From Streptomyces sp. CB01580 (GTDB lineage Bacteria > Actinomycetota > Actinomycetes > Streptomycetales > Streptomycetaceae), in the NCBI RefSeq assembly GCF_001905795.1, contig NZ_LIXJ01000020.1, positions 138,209 to 202,208 on the forward strand: a stretch of 64,000 bases of DNA, read 5' to 3'. The notes beneath the pieces are model-generated. The model searched no databases, had not been told where the DNA came from, and was given only the letters and a program-made list of their open reading frames with translations. Positions 53,269-62,095 of this stretch are shown here, one piece after another. Within the stretch, counting starts at the first letter, position 1; each line of letters starts with the position of its first letter. Made by a program: the position numbers and the translations under genes.

Positions 53269-53306
53269 AGGGCCGGGCCCCGGGGAAAACCCCGGGGCCC
53301 GGCCCT
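53269..53306 (-). terminator. terminator hairpin after divIVA
   Basis: A 17-bp stem (53269-53285 with 53290-53306), loop AAAA, lies 41 bases after the leftward divIVA stop. It has the GC-rich stem and A-rich loop typical of strong terminators. Confidence 0.85.
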
Positions 53307-53346
53307 CAGCCTGCCGACGGCTACGCGCTCACCGCGCGCACCCGGC

Positions 53347-54474
53347 TCAGTTGTCGTCCTCGTCGATCAGGAAACCGCGCATCGGCGACGGCGCCTGCTG
53401 CATCGGCTGCGGCGCCTGCGGCCGCACCGGCGCCATCGGCTGGGTCATCGCCGGCGACATCTGCTGCTGACCGCCGTACGAGGGCCCACCGCCCATGGAC
53501 GGGTTGCCGCCCATCGGCTGGTTGCCGTGGTTGCCGCCCATGCTGTGGCCCATGGCGCCCGCACCGGCCGGGGCCAGCGAGGGCGACGGCGGCAGCGAAG
53601 CGGCCGCCGGGGTGCGCGGCGGGGCGAGCGAGTCGTCCGCCTGGGTCTCCAGCTGACGCAGCTGGCTCTCCAGGTAGGACTTCAGCCGCGTGCGGTACTC
53701 GCGCTCGAAGCCGCGCAGGTCCTCGACCTTGCGCTCCAGCGTCGCGCGGGCCGACTCCAGCGAGCCCATCGCCACGCGGTGCTTCTCCTGCGCGTCCCGC
53801 TCCAGCGCGTCCGCCTTGGCCCGCGCGTCGCGCTCCAGCCCCTCGGCACGGCTGCGCGCCTCGCCGACGATCTTGTTGGCCTCGGAACGGGCCTCCGCGA
53901 TCGCCTGGTCGGCCGTCTGCTGCGCGAGCGAGAGAACACGGGCGGCGCTGTCGCCGCCGGGCCCCTGACCGGGCTGCTGCATCTGCGGCGGCTGCTGCAT
54001 CTGCTGCTGCGGGGCGTGACCGCCCATGGGGCCGCCCATCGGGCCACCCATGGGGCCGCCCTGCATCGGGCCGGGGCCGTGCGGGCCCTGCGGACCGGGA
54101 CCGTGCTGACCCTGGGGGCCGGGGCCGTGACCACTGGGGCCGGCGGGCAGCTGCGGAGCGCCACCGGGCAGCTGGGGCGGACCCATCTGCGGGGGCTGCT
54201 GCTGGACCGGCGGTCCCGATATGGCGGCGGGTACGGGGGCCCCGGGCCGGTCCTGCGGCTCCGGCTTGCGCATGCCCTGCTGCTGCTGGTTCTGCGCGGC
54301 GGCACGCGTGGCGGCGGCCAGCTTGGCGCGCAGGTCCTCGTTCTCACGGAGCAGGCGGGTCAGCTCGGCCTCGACCTCGTCGAGGAAGGCATCGACCTCG
54401 TCCTCGTCGTAGCCTTCTCGGAGACGGACGGTTGTGAACTGCTTGTTCCGCACGTCCTCGGGGGTCAGCGGCAT
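53347..54474 (-). CDS. divIVA: polar growth coiled-coil protein DivIVA
   Basis: This 375-aa protein marks hyphal tips and branch sites in Streptomyces and recruits the wall-building machinery. The conserved N terminus MPLTPEDVRNKQFTTVRLRE is followed by a coiled coil (about 25-60), a long Pro/Gln/Met/Gly-rich low-complexity linker (about 60-175, with GGPMGG repeats), a second coiled coil (about 180-280) and a Met/Gln/Gly-rich tail. The linker is much longer than in B. subtilis, as expected for filamentous actinomycetes. It is the last gene of the division cluster. Confidence 0.95.
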   Translation of the reverse strand: MPLTPEDVRNKQFTTVRLREGYDEDEVDAFLDEVEAELTRLLRENEDLRAKLAAATRAAAQNQQQQGMRKPEPQDRPGAPVPAAISGPPVQQQPPQMGPPQLPGGAPQLPAGPSGHGPGPQGQHGPGPQGPHGPGPMQGGPMGGPMGGPMGGHAPQQQMQQPPQMQQPGQGPGGDSAARVLSLAQQTADQAIAEARSEANKIVGEARSRAEGLERDARAKADALERDAQEKHRVAMGSLESARATLERKVEDLRGFEREYRTRLKSYLESQLRQLETQADDSLAPPRTPAAASLPPSPSLAPAGAGAMGHSMGGNHGNQPMGGNPSMGGGPSYGGQQQMSPAMTQPMAPVRPQAPQPMQQAPSPMRGFLIDEDDN

Positions 54475-54523
54475 CTCTTCTTCACCTCTACGTAGTCGTC
54501 GGCAGTCGGCAAGACCGTATCGC

Positions 54524-54808
54524 TCACAACCCGATCACGATGCCTCTCAGGATGAAAACGATGATCATCAGAACGAAGAAGGACAGGTCGAGTGCCACGC
54601 CCCCGAGACGCAGCGGCGGGATGAACCGCCGCAGAAGCTTGAGCGGTGGATCGGTGACCGTATAAGTGGCCTCGAGTATGACCACCATCGGCTTGCCGGG
54701 CTGCCATGAACGTGCGAACTGGAAGACGTAGTCCATGACCAGCCTGAAGATCAGCACGATGAGGAAACACGTCAACGCGATATAGACAACCTGCAGTGCG
54801 ACGCCCAT
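54524..54808 (-). CDS. YggT family membrane protein
   Basis: This 94-aa protein has two membrane helices (about 6-28 and 75-93) around a cytoplasmic or membrane-proximal loop that contains the conserved VTDPPLKLLRRFIPPLRLGG. YggT/YlmG genes sit beside sepF and ftsZ in many bacteria and may help organise envelope or division proteins. No strong ribosome site. Confidence 0.88.
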   Translation of the reverse strand: MGVALQVVYIALTCFLIVLIFRLVMDYVFQFARSWQPGKPMVVILEATYTVTDPPLKLLRRFIPPLRLGGVALDLSFFVLMIIVFILRGIVIGL

Positions 54809-54877
54809 TTCGCGCTTCCCTCTCCCCTGGCTCTCTGGCTCCGGCCTCCCGGCCGGGTCGTTCTCGGTGCCGTGTTC

Positions 54878-55513
54878 TCAGCTCTGGTTGAAGAATCCGC
54901 CCTCAGCGATGCGGGCCTTGTCCTCCGCCGTGACATCGACGTTAGCAGGAGACAGCAGGAACACCTTCTGTGTCACGCGCTCAATGCTGCCATGGAGTCC
55001 GAAGACGAGTCCTGCCGCAAAGTCGACAAGTCGCTTCGCGTCCGTATCGTCCATCTCCGTGAGGTTCATGATCACCGGAGTGCCCTCACGGAAGTGTTCA
55101 CCGATGGTACGGGCCTCGTTGTAGGTCCTGGGGTGCAGCGTGGTGATGCGGTACGGCTCCCGCTCGGACACGACCTTGGGCATGATCACCGGTGCGTTCT
55201 TCTCCATGTTCGGGCGTTCGGGTGTGATGGATGCCACGGGTGCGATCCGGGCGGGTCGCTCCCTTTCCACCGGGATCTGCACCGGCTCCCGCTGCGCGGG
55301 AGGCTGCACCGCTCGCACCGGTTCGTCCTGTTCGCGCTCCCGCTCGCGGTCCCGCTCCCGTTCGACCTGATGCGCGGGCTGATGCCGCCGCCGGTCGCGC
55401 TCGGGCTCCGGCTCGGGTTCGAATTCGTCATCGGGGTCGAACCCCGGACCGTCGTACCCATCGTCCTCCACGAGGCCGAGGTAGACCGCCATCTTGCGCA
55501 TCGCGCCGGCCAT
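54878..55513 (-). CDS. sepF: cell division protein SepF
   Basis: This 211-aa protein anchors FtsZ polymers to the membrane. The N-terminal amphipathic helix (MAGAMRKMAVYLGLVEDDGY) would bind the membrane. A charged Arg/Glu/Asp-rich linker (about 30-115) follows, then the SepF fold (ITTLHPRTYNEARTIGEHF; MNLTEMDDTDAKRLVDF; GSIERVTQKVFLLSPANVDV). GGAGG lies near ATG 55513. Confidence 0.93.
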   Translation of the reverse strand: MAGAMRKMAVYLGLVEDDGYDGPGFDPDDEFEPEPEPERDRRRHQPAHQVERERDREREREQDEPVRAVQPPAQREPVQIPVERERPARIAPVASITPERPNMEKNAPVIMPKVVSEREPYRITTLHPRTYNEARTIGEHFREGTPVIMNLTEMDDTDAKRLVDFAAGLVFGLHGSIERVTQKVFLLSPANVDVTAEDKARIAEGGFFNQS

Positions 55514-55639
55514 GCTCTGAATCCTCCGCTCTGTGGTGGATCGGCATCTGTCACCAAGTGCCCCGCGATCCACTGTGGCCTGCCCGCCATCAGCGGGATT
55601 GACCATATTTTCTGCCGTGGTCCGACTCGTTTGGCGACG

Positions 55640-56359
55640 TTACCCGAGGCTCGGTCGGACTCCGAGTACCGCCGTACCGACGCGTACATGTGTCGCTCCG
55701 GCCGCGACGGCGTCCTCGAGGTCCGAACTCATCCCCGCGGAGACCATGTTCGCAGCCGGATGGTCCGCGCGCAGGCGGGACGAGAATTCCATCAGCCGAT
55801 CGAAGGCGGCACGCCGCCGTCCCGCGTACGGTCCGGCGAGCGGCGCGACGGTCATCAGACCGGCGAGCCGCAGTCCGGGCGCCGCGGCCACCGCGGTGGC
55901 CAACTCCTCGATCCCGTCCGGCGCGACACCGCCCCGGACACCCCGCTCGCCGCTCTCCGCGTCGAGCGCCACCTGTACGAGGCAGCCGAGTTCGCGGCCT
56001 TCGCGCACGGCTGCCGCCGAGAGTGCCGTGACCAGTTTGACCCGATCCACCGATTGCACAAAATCGGCATAACCAGCCACAGAACGAACCTTATTCGTCT
56101 GCAACTGACCGACAAAATGCCATGTGAGTGACAGATCCTCACACGCGGCGGCCTTGGGGGCGGCGTCCTGGTCGCGATTCTCCGCGACATGGCGCACACC
56201 GAGTTCACTCAGAATCCGCACATCGCTCGCGGGGTAGGTCTTGGTGACCACGATGAGGGTCACCTCCTCCCGCGCGCGGCCCGCGGCGGAGCAGGCGGAA
56301 GCGATACGTTCTTCCACCCGTGCCAGATTTCCGGCGAGTTGGGTTCTACGGTCCGTCAT
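55640..56359 (-). CDS. yggS: YggS/PROSC family PLP homeostasis protein
   Basis: This 239-aa single-domain PLP-binding barrel has its cofactor Lys in LIVVTKTYPASDVR and the C-terminal phosphate-binding MSSDLEDAVAAGATHVRVG. It has no transaminase domain and is thought to buffer PLP. It sits in the conserved spot between ftsZ-pgeF and sepF. Confidence 0.92.
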   Translation of the reverse strand: MTDRRTQLAGNLARVEERIASACSAAGRAREEVTLIVVTKTYPASDVRILSELGVRHVAENRDQDAAPKAAACEDLSLTWHFVGQLQTNKVRSVAGYADFVQSVDRVKLVTALSAAAVREGRELGCLVQVALDAESGERGVRGGVAPDGIEELATAVAAAPGLRLAGLMTVAPLAGPYAGRRRAAFDRLMEFSSRLRADHPAANMVSAGMSSDLEDAVAAGATHVRVGTAVLGVRPSLG

Positions 56360-56365
56360 GCCCTA

Positions 56366-57124
56366 TCAGTCCAACCAGACATAGCCGGCGAGCCGCCCGG
56401 TGGTGCGGTCGCGGCGGTACGAGAAGTGATCGCCCGATTCGAGGGTGCAGATCGTCGACGCCTGCCGGTCCCCCACCCCGAGCGCTTCGAGCTGGGCGTG
56501 GACCCCCGCGGTGACGTCCACGGCCGGGGTGCCCCAACTGGTCTCGGACCAGGAGGCCGGAACGGTCTCGGCGACCTCTGCGCGCATCGCGGCGGGGACC
56601 TCGTAGCACCGTCCGCAGACGGCCGGTCCGGTGCGGGCGACGATCCGCGAGGTCTTCGCGCCGAGCGCGGTCATCGCCTCGACCGCGGCGGGGACGACCC
56701 CGGCGACCAGTCCGGGGCGGCCCGCGTGCGCCGCAGCCACGATCCCGGCGTCGGGATCGGCGAGGAGTACGGGGGTGCAGTCGGCGGTGAGCACGGCGAG
56801 CGCGAGCCCGCGCCGCGCGGTCACCAGCGCGTCCACGGCGGGGATCTGCGAGGCGTCCCCCCAGGGGGCGTCGACGACCGCGACGTCCCGTCCGTGCACC
56901 TGGTTCATCCAGACGACCCGCGCCGGATCCAGGCCGAGGGCTCCGGCGGCGCGCTCCCGGTTCGCCAGAACGGCGGCGGGGTCGTCACCGACCGCGCCGC
57001 CGAGGTTGAGCTCCGCGTACGGAGCCGCGCTCACCCCGCCCCACCTGTCGGTGAAGGCGAAGTGCGCGCGGCCCGCCGAGGTCTCCGAGGCCACCGCAGA
57101 AACCGAGCGGTGCGGGACTATCAC
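56366..57124 (-). CDS. pgeF: peptidoglycan editing factor PgeF (laccase-domain, YlmD)
   Basis: This 252-aa protein has the DUF152/laccase-like fold. Zn-binding residues are in VVWMNQVHG, LTADCTPVLLAD and IVAAAHAGRPG, and the cysteine in VCGRCYEVP is conserved. PgeF removes wrongly placed L-Ser residues from muropeptides in E. coli; here that is inferred. GTG 57124 overlaps the ftsZ stop (GTGA). Confidence 0.88.
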   Translation of the reverse strand: MIVPHRSVSAVASETSAGRAHFAFTDRWGGVSAAPYAELNLGGAVGDDPAAVLANRERAAGALGLDPARVVWMNQVHGRDVAVVDAPWGDASQIPAVDALVTARRGLALAVLTADCTPVLLADPDAGIVAAAHAGRPGLVAGVVPAAVEAMTALGAKTSRIVARTGPAVCGRCYEVPAAMRAEVAETVPASWSETSWGTPAVDVTAGVHAQLEALGVGDRQASTICTLESGDHFSYRRDRTTGRLAGYVWLD

Positions 57125-58332
57125 TTCAAGAAGTCCGGGACATCCAGCTCTTCGATCTGGGAGTCCGGGTAGGGCCGGGCCGGCGGGATGTGCGGCGCGG
57201 CGGTGACCGGCGGCAGGTGCTTCTCGGCCACCGGAGCGGGTTCGACCGGCGGCGCGGGCTCCTCGCGCGGGGGCAGGGAACCCAGCCCGCCGGTGTGGCG
57301 CACGGGCTCGGACCGGACCGACGGCGCCGGCTCCTCGCGCTTGGCGGAGTTCGCGCCCAGGACGTTCTCGCGGCGGGCCGGCGGCTGTCCGCCGTCGAAG
57401 CCGGCCGCGATCACGGTGACGCGCACCTCGTCGCCCAGCGCGTCGTCGATGACGGCGCCGAAGATGATGTTCGCCTCGGGGTGCGCCGCCTCGCTCACCA
57501 GCTGGGCGGCCTCGTTGATCTCGAAGAGACCGAGGTCGCTGCCACCGGAGATGGAGAGCAGGACACCGCGGGCGCCGTCGATGGACGCCTCCAGGAGCGG
57601 CGAGGAGATCGCCATCTCCGCGGCGGCCACCGCGCGGTCGTCGCCGCGGGCGGAGCCGATGCCCATGAGCGCCGATCCGGCCTCGGACATGACCGACTTG
57701 ACGTCGGCGAAGTCGAGGTTGATCAGACCGGGCGTCGTGATGAGGTCGGTGATGCCCTGGACGCCCGAGAGCAGCACCTGGTCGGCCGACTTGAACGCGT
57801 CGAGCACGCTGACCTGCCGGTCCGAGATGGACAGCAGCCGGTCGTTGGGGATGACGATGAGGGTGTCGACCTCTTCGCGGAGCTCGGCGATGCCGTCCTC
57901 CGCCTGGTTCGCGCGGCGCCGGCCCTCGAAGGTGAACGGGCGGGTGACCACGCCGATCGTCAGGGCGCCCAGCGAGCGCGCGATGTTCGCGACGACGGGC
58001 GCGCCGCCGGTGCCGGTGCCGCCCCCCTCCCCGGCGGTGACGAAGACCATGTCGGCCCCCTTGAGGACCTCCTCGATCTCCTCGCGGTGGTCCTCTGCCG
58101 CCTTGCGACCGACGGCCGGGTTGGCCCCGGCGCCGAGTCCGCGGGTGAGTTCGCGGCCGACGTCGAGCTTGACGTCGGCGTCGCTCATCAACAGGGCTTG
58201 CGCATCCGTGTTGATCGCGATGAACTCGACGCCCTTGAGACCGACCTCGATCATTCGGTTGATGGCATTGACACCACCGCCGCCGACACCGATGACCTTG
58301 ATGACTGCGAGGTAGTTCTGCGGTGCTGCCAC
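57121..58332 (-). CDS. ftsZ: cell division GTPase FtsZ
   Basis: This 403-aa tubulin homologue forms the Z-ring. The GTP-binding signature GGGTGTGGAPVVA is intact, as are NTDAQALL and the T7-loop region NLDFADVKSVM. A C-terminal linker leads to the conserved tail EELDVPDFLK, which binds SepF and other anchors. GTG 58332 starts MAAPQNYLAVIKVIGVGGGG. In Streptomyces ftsZ has several promoters, including a sporulation one; the 277-base upstream gap holds an inverted repeat (58429-58453). Confidence 0.97.
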   Translation of the reverse strand: MAAPQNYLAVIKVIGVGGGGVNAINRMIEVGLKGVEFIAINTDAQALLMSDADVKLDVGRELTRGLGAGANPAVGRKAAEDHREEIEEVLKGADMVFVTAGEGGGTGTGGAPVVANIARSLGALTIGVVTRPFTFEGRRRANQAEDGIAELREEVDTLIVIPNDRLLSISDRQVSVLDAFKSADQVLLSGVQGITDLITTPGLINLDFADVKSVMSEAGSALMGIGSARGDDRAVAAAEMAISSPLLEASIDGARGVLLSISGGSDLGLFEINEAAQLVSEAAHPEANIIFGAVIDDALGDEVRVTVIAAGFDGGQPPARRENVLGANSAKREEPAPSVRSEPVRHTGGLGSLPPREEPAPPVEPAPVAEKHLPPVTAAPHIPPARPYPDSQIEELDVPDFLK

Positions 58333-58428
58333 GTCGAAGGCCTCTCGCCTCGAGTTACGTGTCGTCGCTTGACGGTGTTCCCGCCGCGACGACGGATGCC
58401 GATTGGGGCGGTCCGAAACGCCGACCCA

Positions 58429-58453
58429 AACCCTAACGTTGAAGTTTAGGGTT
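58429..58453 (-). promoter_or_regulatory. inverted repeat AACCCTAA-N9-TTAGGGTT upstream of ftsZ
   Basis: An 8-bp perfect inverted repeat lies about 95-120 bases before the ftsZ start codon, in the only long gap of the division cluster. It is AT-richer than its surroundings. It could be an operator or part of a promoter. Confidence 0.5.
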
Positions 58454-58609
58454 ACCAGTGTGTCTGTTTCATGGACTCTTCCGAACAGGACACTAAGTCG
58501 ACAAGTGGCGCGTGTTCAACGAACACGCCGAACCTCCCGTTTTTCTTTTCACCCTATGTGATCACCCGTAGCGCTGACCAACCAGGGTGCTGGCCAGGCC
58601 ACATATGCG

Positions 58610-59398
58610 TCAACCGTCCGATACCGCAGGGGCGGTGGGCGCACTCACGTCGAAGTGTCCCGCTTTGGGGGCGGCTTTCATCAGAGCGGTGAGGACCTCG
58701 GCCTTCACCGACCCGTCCTCGCCGCTGCCCCAGTTCACCGTACGGCCCCGGGTGAGCTCCAGGGAGATCGCATCGTACGAGGTGATCCGTACGACCTCGG
58801 TGTCCTTGGCGACATCGCCCGGGAGTCCGCCCGCGACCCGGACCGCCTCCCGCACCAGTCGATCGCTGCCGAAGCGGCGCAGACCGGGGGACTGACGAGG
58901 AGTCAGTTCCAGGATCGGTACGCGCCGGGGCGCTTTGTCCACGGTCGCGAAACGCACGCCCTTCGCGTCCACTTCGACGAACTTCGCACCCTTTTTCATC
59001 AGCAGGACCGGCTGCCGTTCGGTCACTTTAAGTCCGATTCCGTGCGGCCAAGACCGCACGACATCCACCGAGTCGATACGACGCACCTTCTGGCGCAACC
59101 GGTCGGCGATGGCGTCGGTGTCCACGGAGATGAGCGGGGCGCCGACCGGCACCGCCGCGACGGCCTCGACCTCGGCCGGGGTCAGCACGTCGACACCGGT
59201 CGTCCTGACCCGTTCGACCCGGAGCCAGGACGAGCCGTAGAGCGCCCAGACGGCTCCCGAACCGAGCAGCAGGACCAGCACGCCGGTCACGATCAGCTGG
59301 ACACGGCTGGGCCGCCAACGCCCTTCGGGGCTCGACGGGTCGGCCGGGGAGTCCTTCTGCTGCGCTGCACCGCGCTGGGCGGTCGTCGGTCCGGCCAC
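58610..59398 (-). CDS. ftsQ: cell division protein FtsQ
   Basis: This 262-aa protein has a cytoplasmic N terminus, one membrane helix (about 35-55), a POTRA domain (VERVRTTGVDVLTPAEVEAV) and a C-terminal beta domain. It links FtsB/FtsL to other septal proteins. GTG 59398 is chosen by family length. The murG start lies 51 bases upstream in the same unit. Confidence 0.93.
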   Translation of the reverse strand: MAGPTTAQRGAAQQKDSPADPSSPEGRWRPSRVQLIVTGVLVLLLGSGAVWALYGSSWLRVERVRTTGVDVLTPAEVEAVAAVPVGAPLISVDTDAIADRLRQKVRRIDSVDVVRSWPHGIGLKVTERQPVLLMKKGAKFVEVDAKGVRFATVDKAPRRVPILELTPRQSPGLRRFGSDRLVREAVRVAGGLPGDVAKDTEVVRITSYDAISLELTRGRTVNWGSGEDGSVKAEVLTALMKAAPKAGHFDVSAPTAPAVSDG

Positions 59399-59448
59399 GC
59401 TCGCTCCTCACACCGGGTCCGGGGGTCGTGCCCCCGGACCCGTCCGCC

Positions 59449-60543
59449 TCACGCGCCTCGGCGTGCGGCAATCGCCTCGTACACCATGCCGACGAGCAGG
59501 TCGTCGGCGTCCCTGCGGCCGAACTCGGCGGCGGCGCGGGACATTTCGTACAGCCGGTGCGGATCGGCGAGCACCGGCAGGACGTTGCCCTGCACCCACT
59601 CGGGGGTGAGCGCCGCGTCGTCCACCAGCAGTCCGCCGCCCGCGTTCACCACCGGCTGCGCGTTGAGCCGCTGTTCGCCGTTGCCGATGGGCAGCGGCAC
59701 ATAGGCGGCGGGCAGTCCGACGGCGGAGAGCTCGGCGACGGTCATCGCGCCCGCGCGGCAGAGCATCATGTCGGCCGCCGCGTACGCGAGGTCCATCCGG
59801 TCCACGTACGGTACCGGGTTGTACGGCGGCATACCGGGCATGTTGTCGACGTGCGGCAGTTCGTTCTTCGGGCCGACCACGTGCAGGATCTGGATCCCGG
59901 AACGCTGGAGCAGCGGGGCGACGCGCTGGACCACCTCGTTGAGGCGGCGCGCGCCCTGGGAGCCGCCGGAGACCAGCAGCGTCGGCAGGTTGGGGTCCAG
60001 GCCGAAGGTGGCGCGCGCCTCGGGACGGACCCGGGCACGGTCCAGGGTGGCGATGGTCCGGCGCAGCGGGATGCCGATGTAGCGGGCGCCGCGGAGCTTG
60101 CTGTCGGGGGTGGAGACGGCGACCCCGTGGGCGTACCGCGAACCGATCTTGTTGGCCAGACCGGGCCGGGCATTGGCCTCGTGGACGACGATCGGCACAC
60201 CGGCGCGCTTGGCCGCCAGATAGCCGGGCAGGGCGACGTAGCCGCCGAAGCCGACCACGCAGTCCGCCTTGGTGCGCTCCAGGACCTGCTCGGCGGCCTT
60301 GATGGTGCCGCGCAGCCGTCCCGGGACGGTGATCAGTTCCGGGGTGGGCTTGCGCGGCAACGGTACGGCCGGGATGAGGGCGAGTTCGTACCCCCGCTCG
60401 GGTACGAGCCTGGTCTCGAGTCCGCGCTCCGTGCCGAGGGCAGTGATCCCCACGGTCGGGTCCTGCCTGCGCAGGGCGTCCGCGAGGGCGAGCGCGGGCT
60501 CGATGTGGCCGGCGGTCCCCCCGCCGGCGAGTACGACATGCAC
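59449..60543 (-). CDS. murG: lipid II synthase MurG
   Basis: This 364-aa GT-B glycosyltransferase adds GlcNAc to lipid I. Seen are GGGTAGHIEPALALADAL at the N terminus and the UDP-GlcNAc site GGSQGARRLNEVV. The C-terminal half ends in a helical segment as in other MurG proteins. The start lies 7 bases after ftsW. Confidence 0.95.
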   Translation of the reverse strand: MHVVLAGGGTAGHIEPALALADALRRQDPTVGITALGTERGLETRLVPERGYELALIPAVPLPRKPTPELITVPGRLRGTIKAAEQVLERTKADCVVGFGGYVALPGYLAAKRAGVPIVVHEANARPGLANKIGSRYAHGVAVSTPDSKLRGARYIGIPLRRTIATLDRARVRPEARATFGLDPNLPTLLVSGGSQGARRLNEVVQRVAPLLQRSGIQILHVVGPKNELPHVDNMPGMPPYNPVPYVDRMDLAYAAADMMLCRAGAMTVAELSAVGLPAAYVPLPIGNGEQRLNAQPVVNAGGGLLVDDAALTPEWVQGNVLPVLADPHRLYEMSRAAAEFGRRDADDLLVGMVYEAIAARRGA

Positions 60544-60549
60544 CGAAAT

Positions 60550-61995
60550 TCACCGCTCTCCGGACGGACGCTTCTTGACGCGCCGTCTCATCGTCTTCCA
60601 TCTCACCCCGGGCCTCCGCATGGCCAGGGCCGCCTTCGCGGCGGGTTCCTCTCGCGCGAACGCGATCAGCAGCCCGACGGCGAACATGGTCGGCAGCAGG
60701 GCCGACCCTCCGTAGGAGAACAGCGGGAGCGGGACACCGGCGATCGGCAGCAGGCCGAGCACCGCACCGATGTTGATCACGAACTGCACCATGATCCAGG
60801 TGGTCACGCCTCCCGCGGCGTACCTCACGAAGGGGTCCTCCGTGCGTCCGGCCACGCGGATACTCGCATAGCCTAGAGCCGCGAAGAGAGCGAGCACCGA
60901 CAGCGTCCCGGCCAGCCCCAGTTCCTCCCCGGTGATGGCGAAGATGAAGTCGGTGTGCGGTTCAGGCAGTTGACCCCATTTTTCCACACTCGCGCCGAGC
61001 CCGGAACCGAACCATCCGCCGGAGGCCAGGGCGTAGATGCCGTGCACGGCCTGCCAGCACGAGTCGTCGGGGCCCGGGTCTGTGGCGCCCACGCAGGCGA
61101 GCCGGGACATCCGGTTCGGGCTGGTCTTGATCAGCACGAAGGCGATCACGGTGGCGAAGGCGAGCACCCCGCCGAAGAGCCGGGTGGGGGCGCCCGCCAG
61201 CCAGAGCAGTCCGAACAGGATCGCCGTGAGAATGATCGCAGTGCCCATGTCACCGCCGAGCATGATCAGCCCGAGGAGCAGGAAGGCCACCGGGACGAGC
61301 GGCACGAGCATGTGCTTCCACTGCGTGAGCAGTTGCTTGTCCTGTTTGCGGGCGAGCAGGTCGGCGCCCCACAGGACCAGCGCGAGCTTGCCGAACTCGC
61401 TGGGCTGGAGCTGGAAGGGGCCGCCCAGCGAGAGCCAGTTCTGGTTGCCGTTGATCGACATCCCTATCCCCGGCACCTGGACCAGCGCCATCAGGAAGAC
61501 GGCTCCCAGGAGCAGCGGGTAGGACAGCGCCCGGTGGAGCTTGACGGGCATCCGCGCGGCGACCGCCATCAGAACGGCTCCGATGACGGCGGCGAGGAAC
61601 TGCTTGCGGAAGAAGTAGCCGCCGGGCTTGTTCAGCTCCAGGGCCTTGATCATCGAGGCGGAGTAGACCATCACCAGGCCGAGCACGGTGATCAGCAGGC
61701 CGGCGCCCAGGATCAGGTAGTACGCGGTCAGGGGGCGGTCCCAGGCCCGCCGTGCCCGCTCGTACAGCCGCCGTGCCGCGCCGCCGCGAGGGGCTCGGGG
61801 CGAACCGGTGGTACGGCCCTTGGGGCGGGGTGCGGCGGGGCGCCGGGGACCGGTGGCGGAGCGGACCCGCAGGAGGGGTCCGAGGGGTGCCCCGGCGCCC
61901 GCGGGCAGGGGCGGGGCGAGTGCCCGGCTGATCGCCGCGGGGACCCGTGGGCGGTTCCCACGGGCCACTGCGGCAGAGCTCTCTTCGGCCGGCAT
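60550..61995 (-). CDS. ftsW: lipid II polymerase FtsW
   Basis: This 481-aa SEDS glycosyltransferase joins lipid II for septal peptidoglycan. About ten helices follow a 90-aa Pro/Arg-rich cytoplasmic N terminus. Key signatures are NGNQNWLSLGGPFQLQPSEF, LIMLGGDMGTA, and HTDFIFAITGEELG. ATG 61995 is chosen for GAGGGG 8 bases upstream. GTG 62013 is in frame. Confidence 0.94.
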   Translation of the reverse strand: MPAEESSAAVARGNRPRVPAAISRALAPPLPAGAGAPLGPLLRVRSATGPRRPAAPRPKGRTTGSPRAPRGGAARRLYERARRAWDRPLTAYYLILGAGLLITVLGLVMVYSASMIKALELNKPGGYFFRKQFLAAVIGAVLMAVAARMPVKLHRALSYPLLLGAVFLMALVQVPGIGMSINGNQNWLSLGGPFQLQPSEFGKLALVLWGADLLARKQDKQLLTQWKHMLVPLVPVAFLLLGLIMLGGDMGTAIILTAILFGLLWLAGAPTRLFGGVLAFATVIAFVLIKTSPNRMSRLACVGATDPGPDDSCWQAVHGIYALASGGWFGSGLGASVEKWGQLPEPHTDFIFAITGEELGLAGTLSVLALFAALGYASIRVAGRTEDPFVRYAAGGVTTWIMVQFVINIGAVLGLLPIAGVPLPLFSYGGSALLPTMFAVGLLIAFAREEPAAKAALAMRRPGVRWKTMRRRVKKRPSGER

Positions 61996-62095
61996 TGTCG
62001 CTGTCCCCTCCACGAATGTGCGTGCCCGGGGCCGCCGCCGAGGGCCGGGCGCCCGCGCCCGGTCGTGCGGACGGCACGGCGCGGGGGCCGGCCCG

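Larger units (their letters stand above)
52929..53346. other. hairpin-rich convergent intergenic region between ileS and divIVA
   Basis: About 420 bases with no supported gene. Besides the terminator hairpins listed separately, there is no recognisable tRNA, box or protein. Convergent transcription of ileS and divIVA explains the terminators, but four stem-loops are more than needed. Confidence 0.6.
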
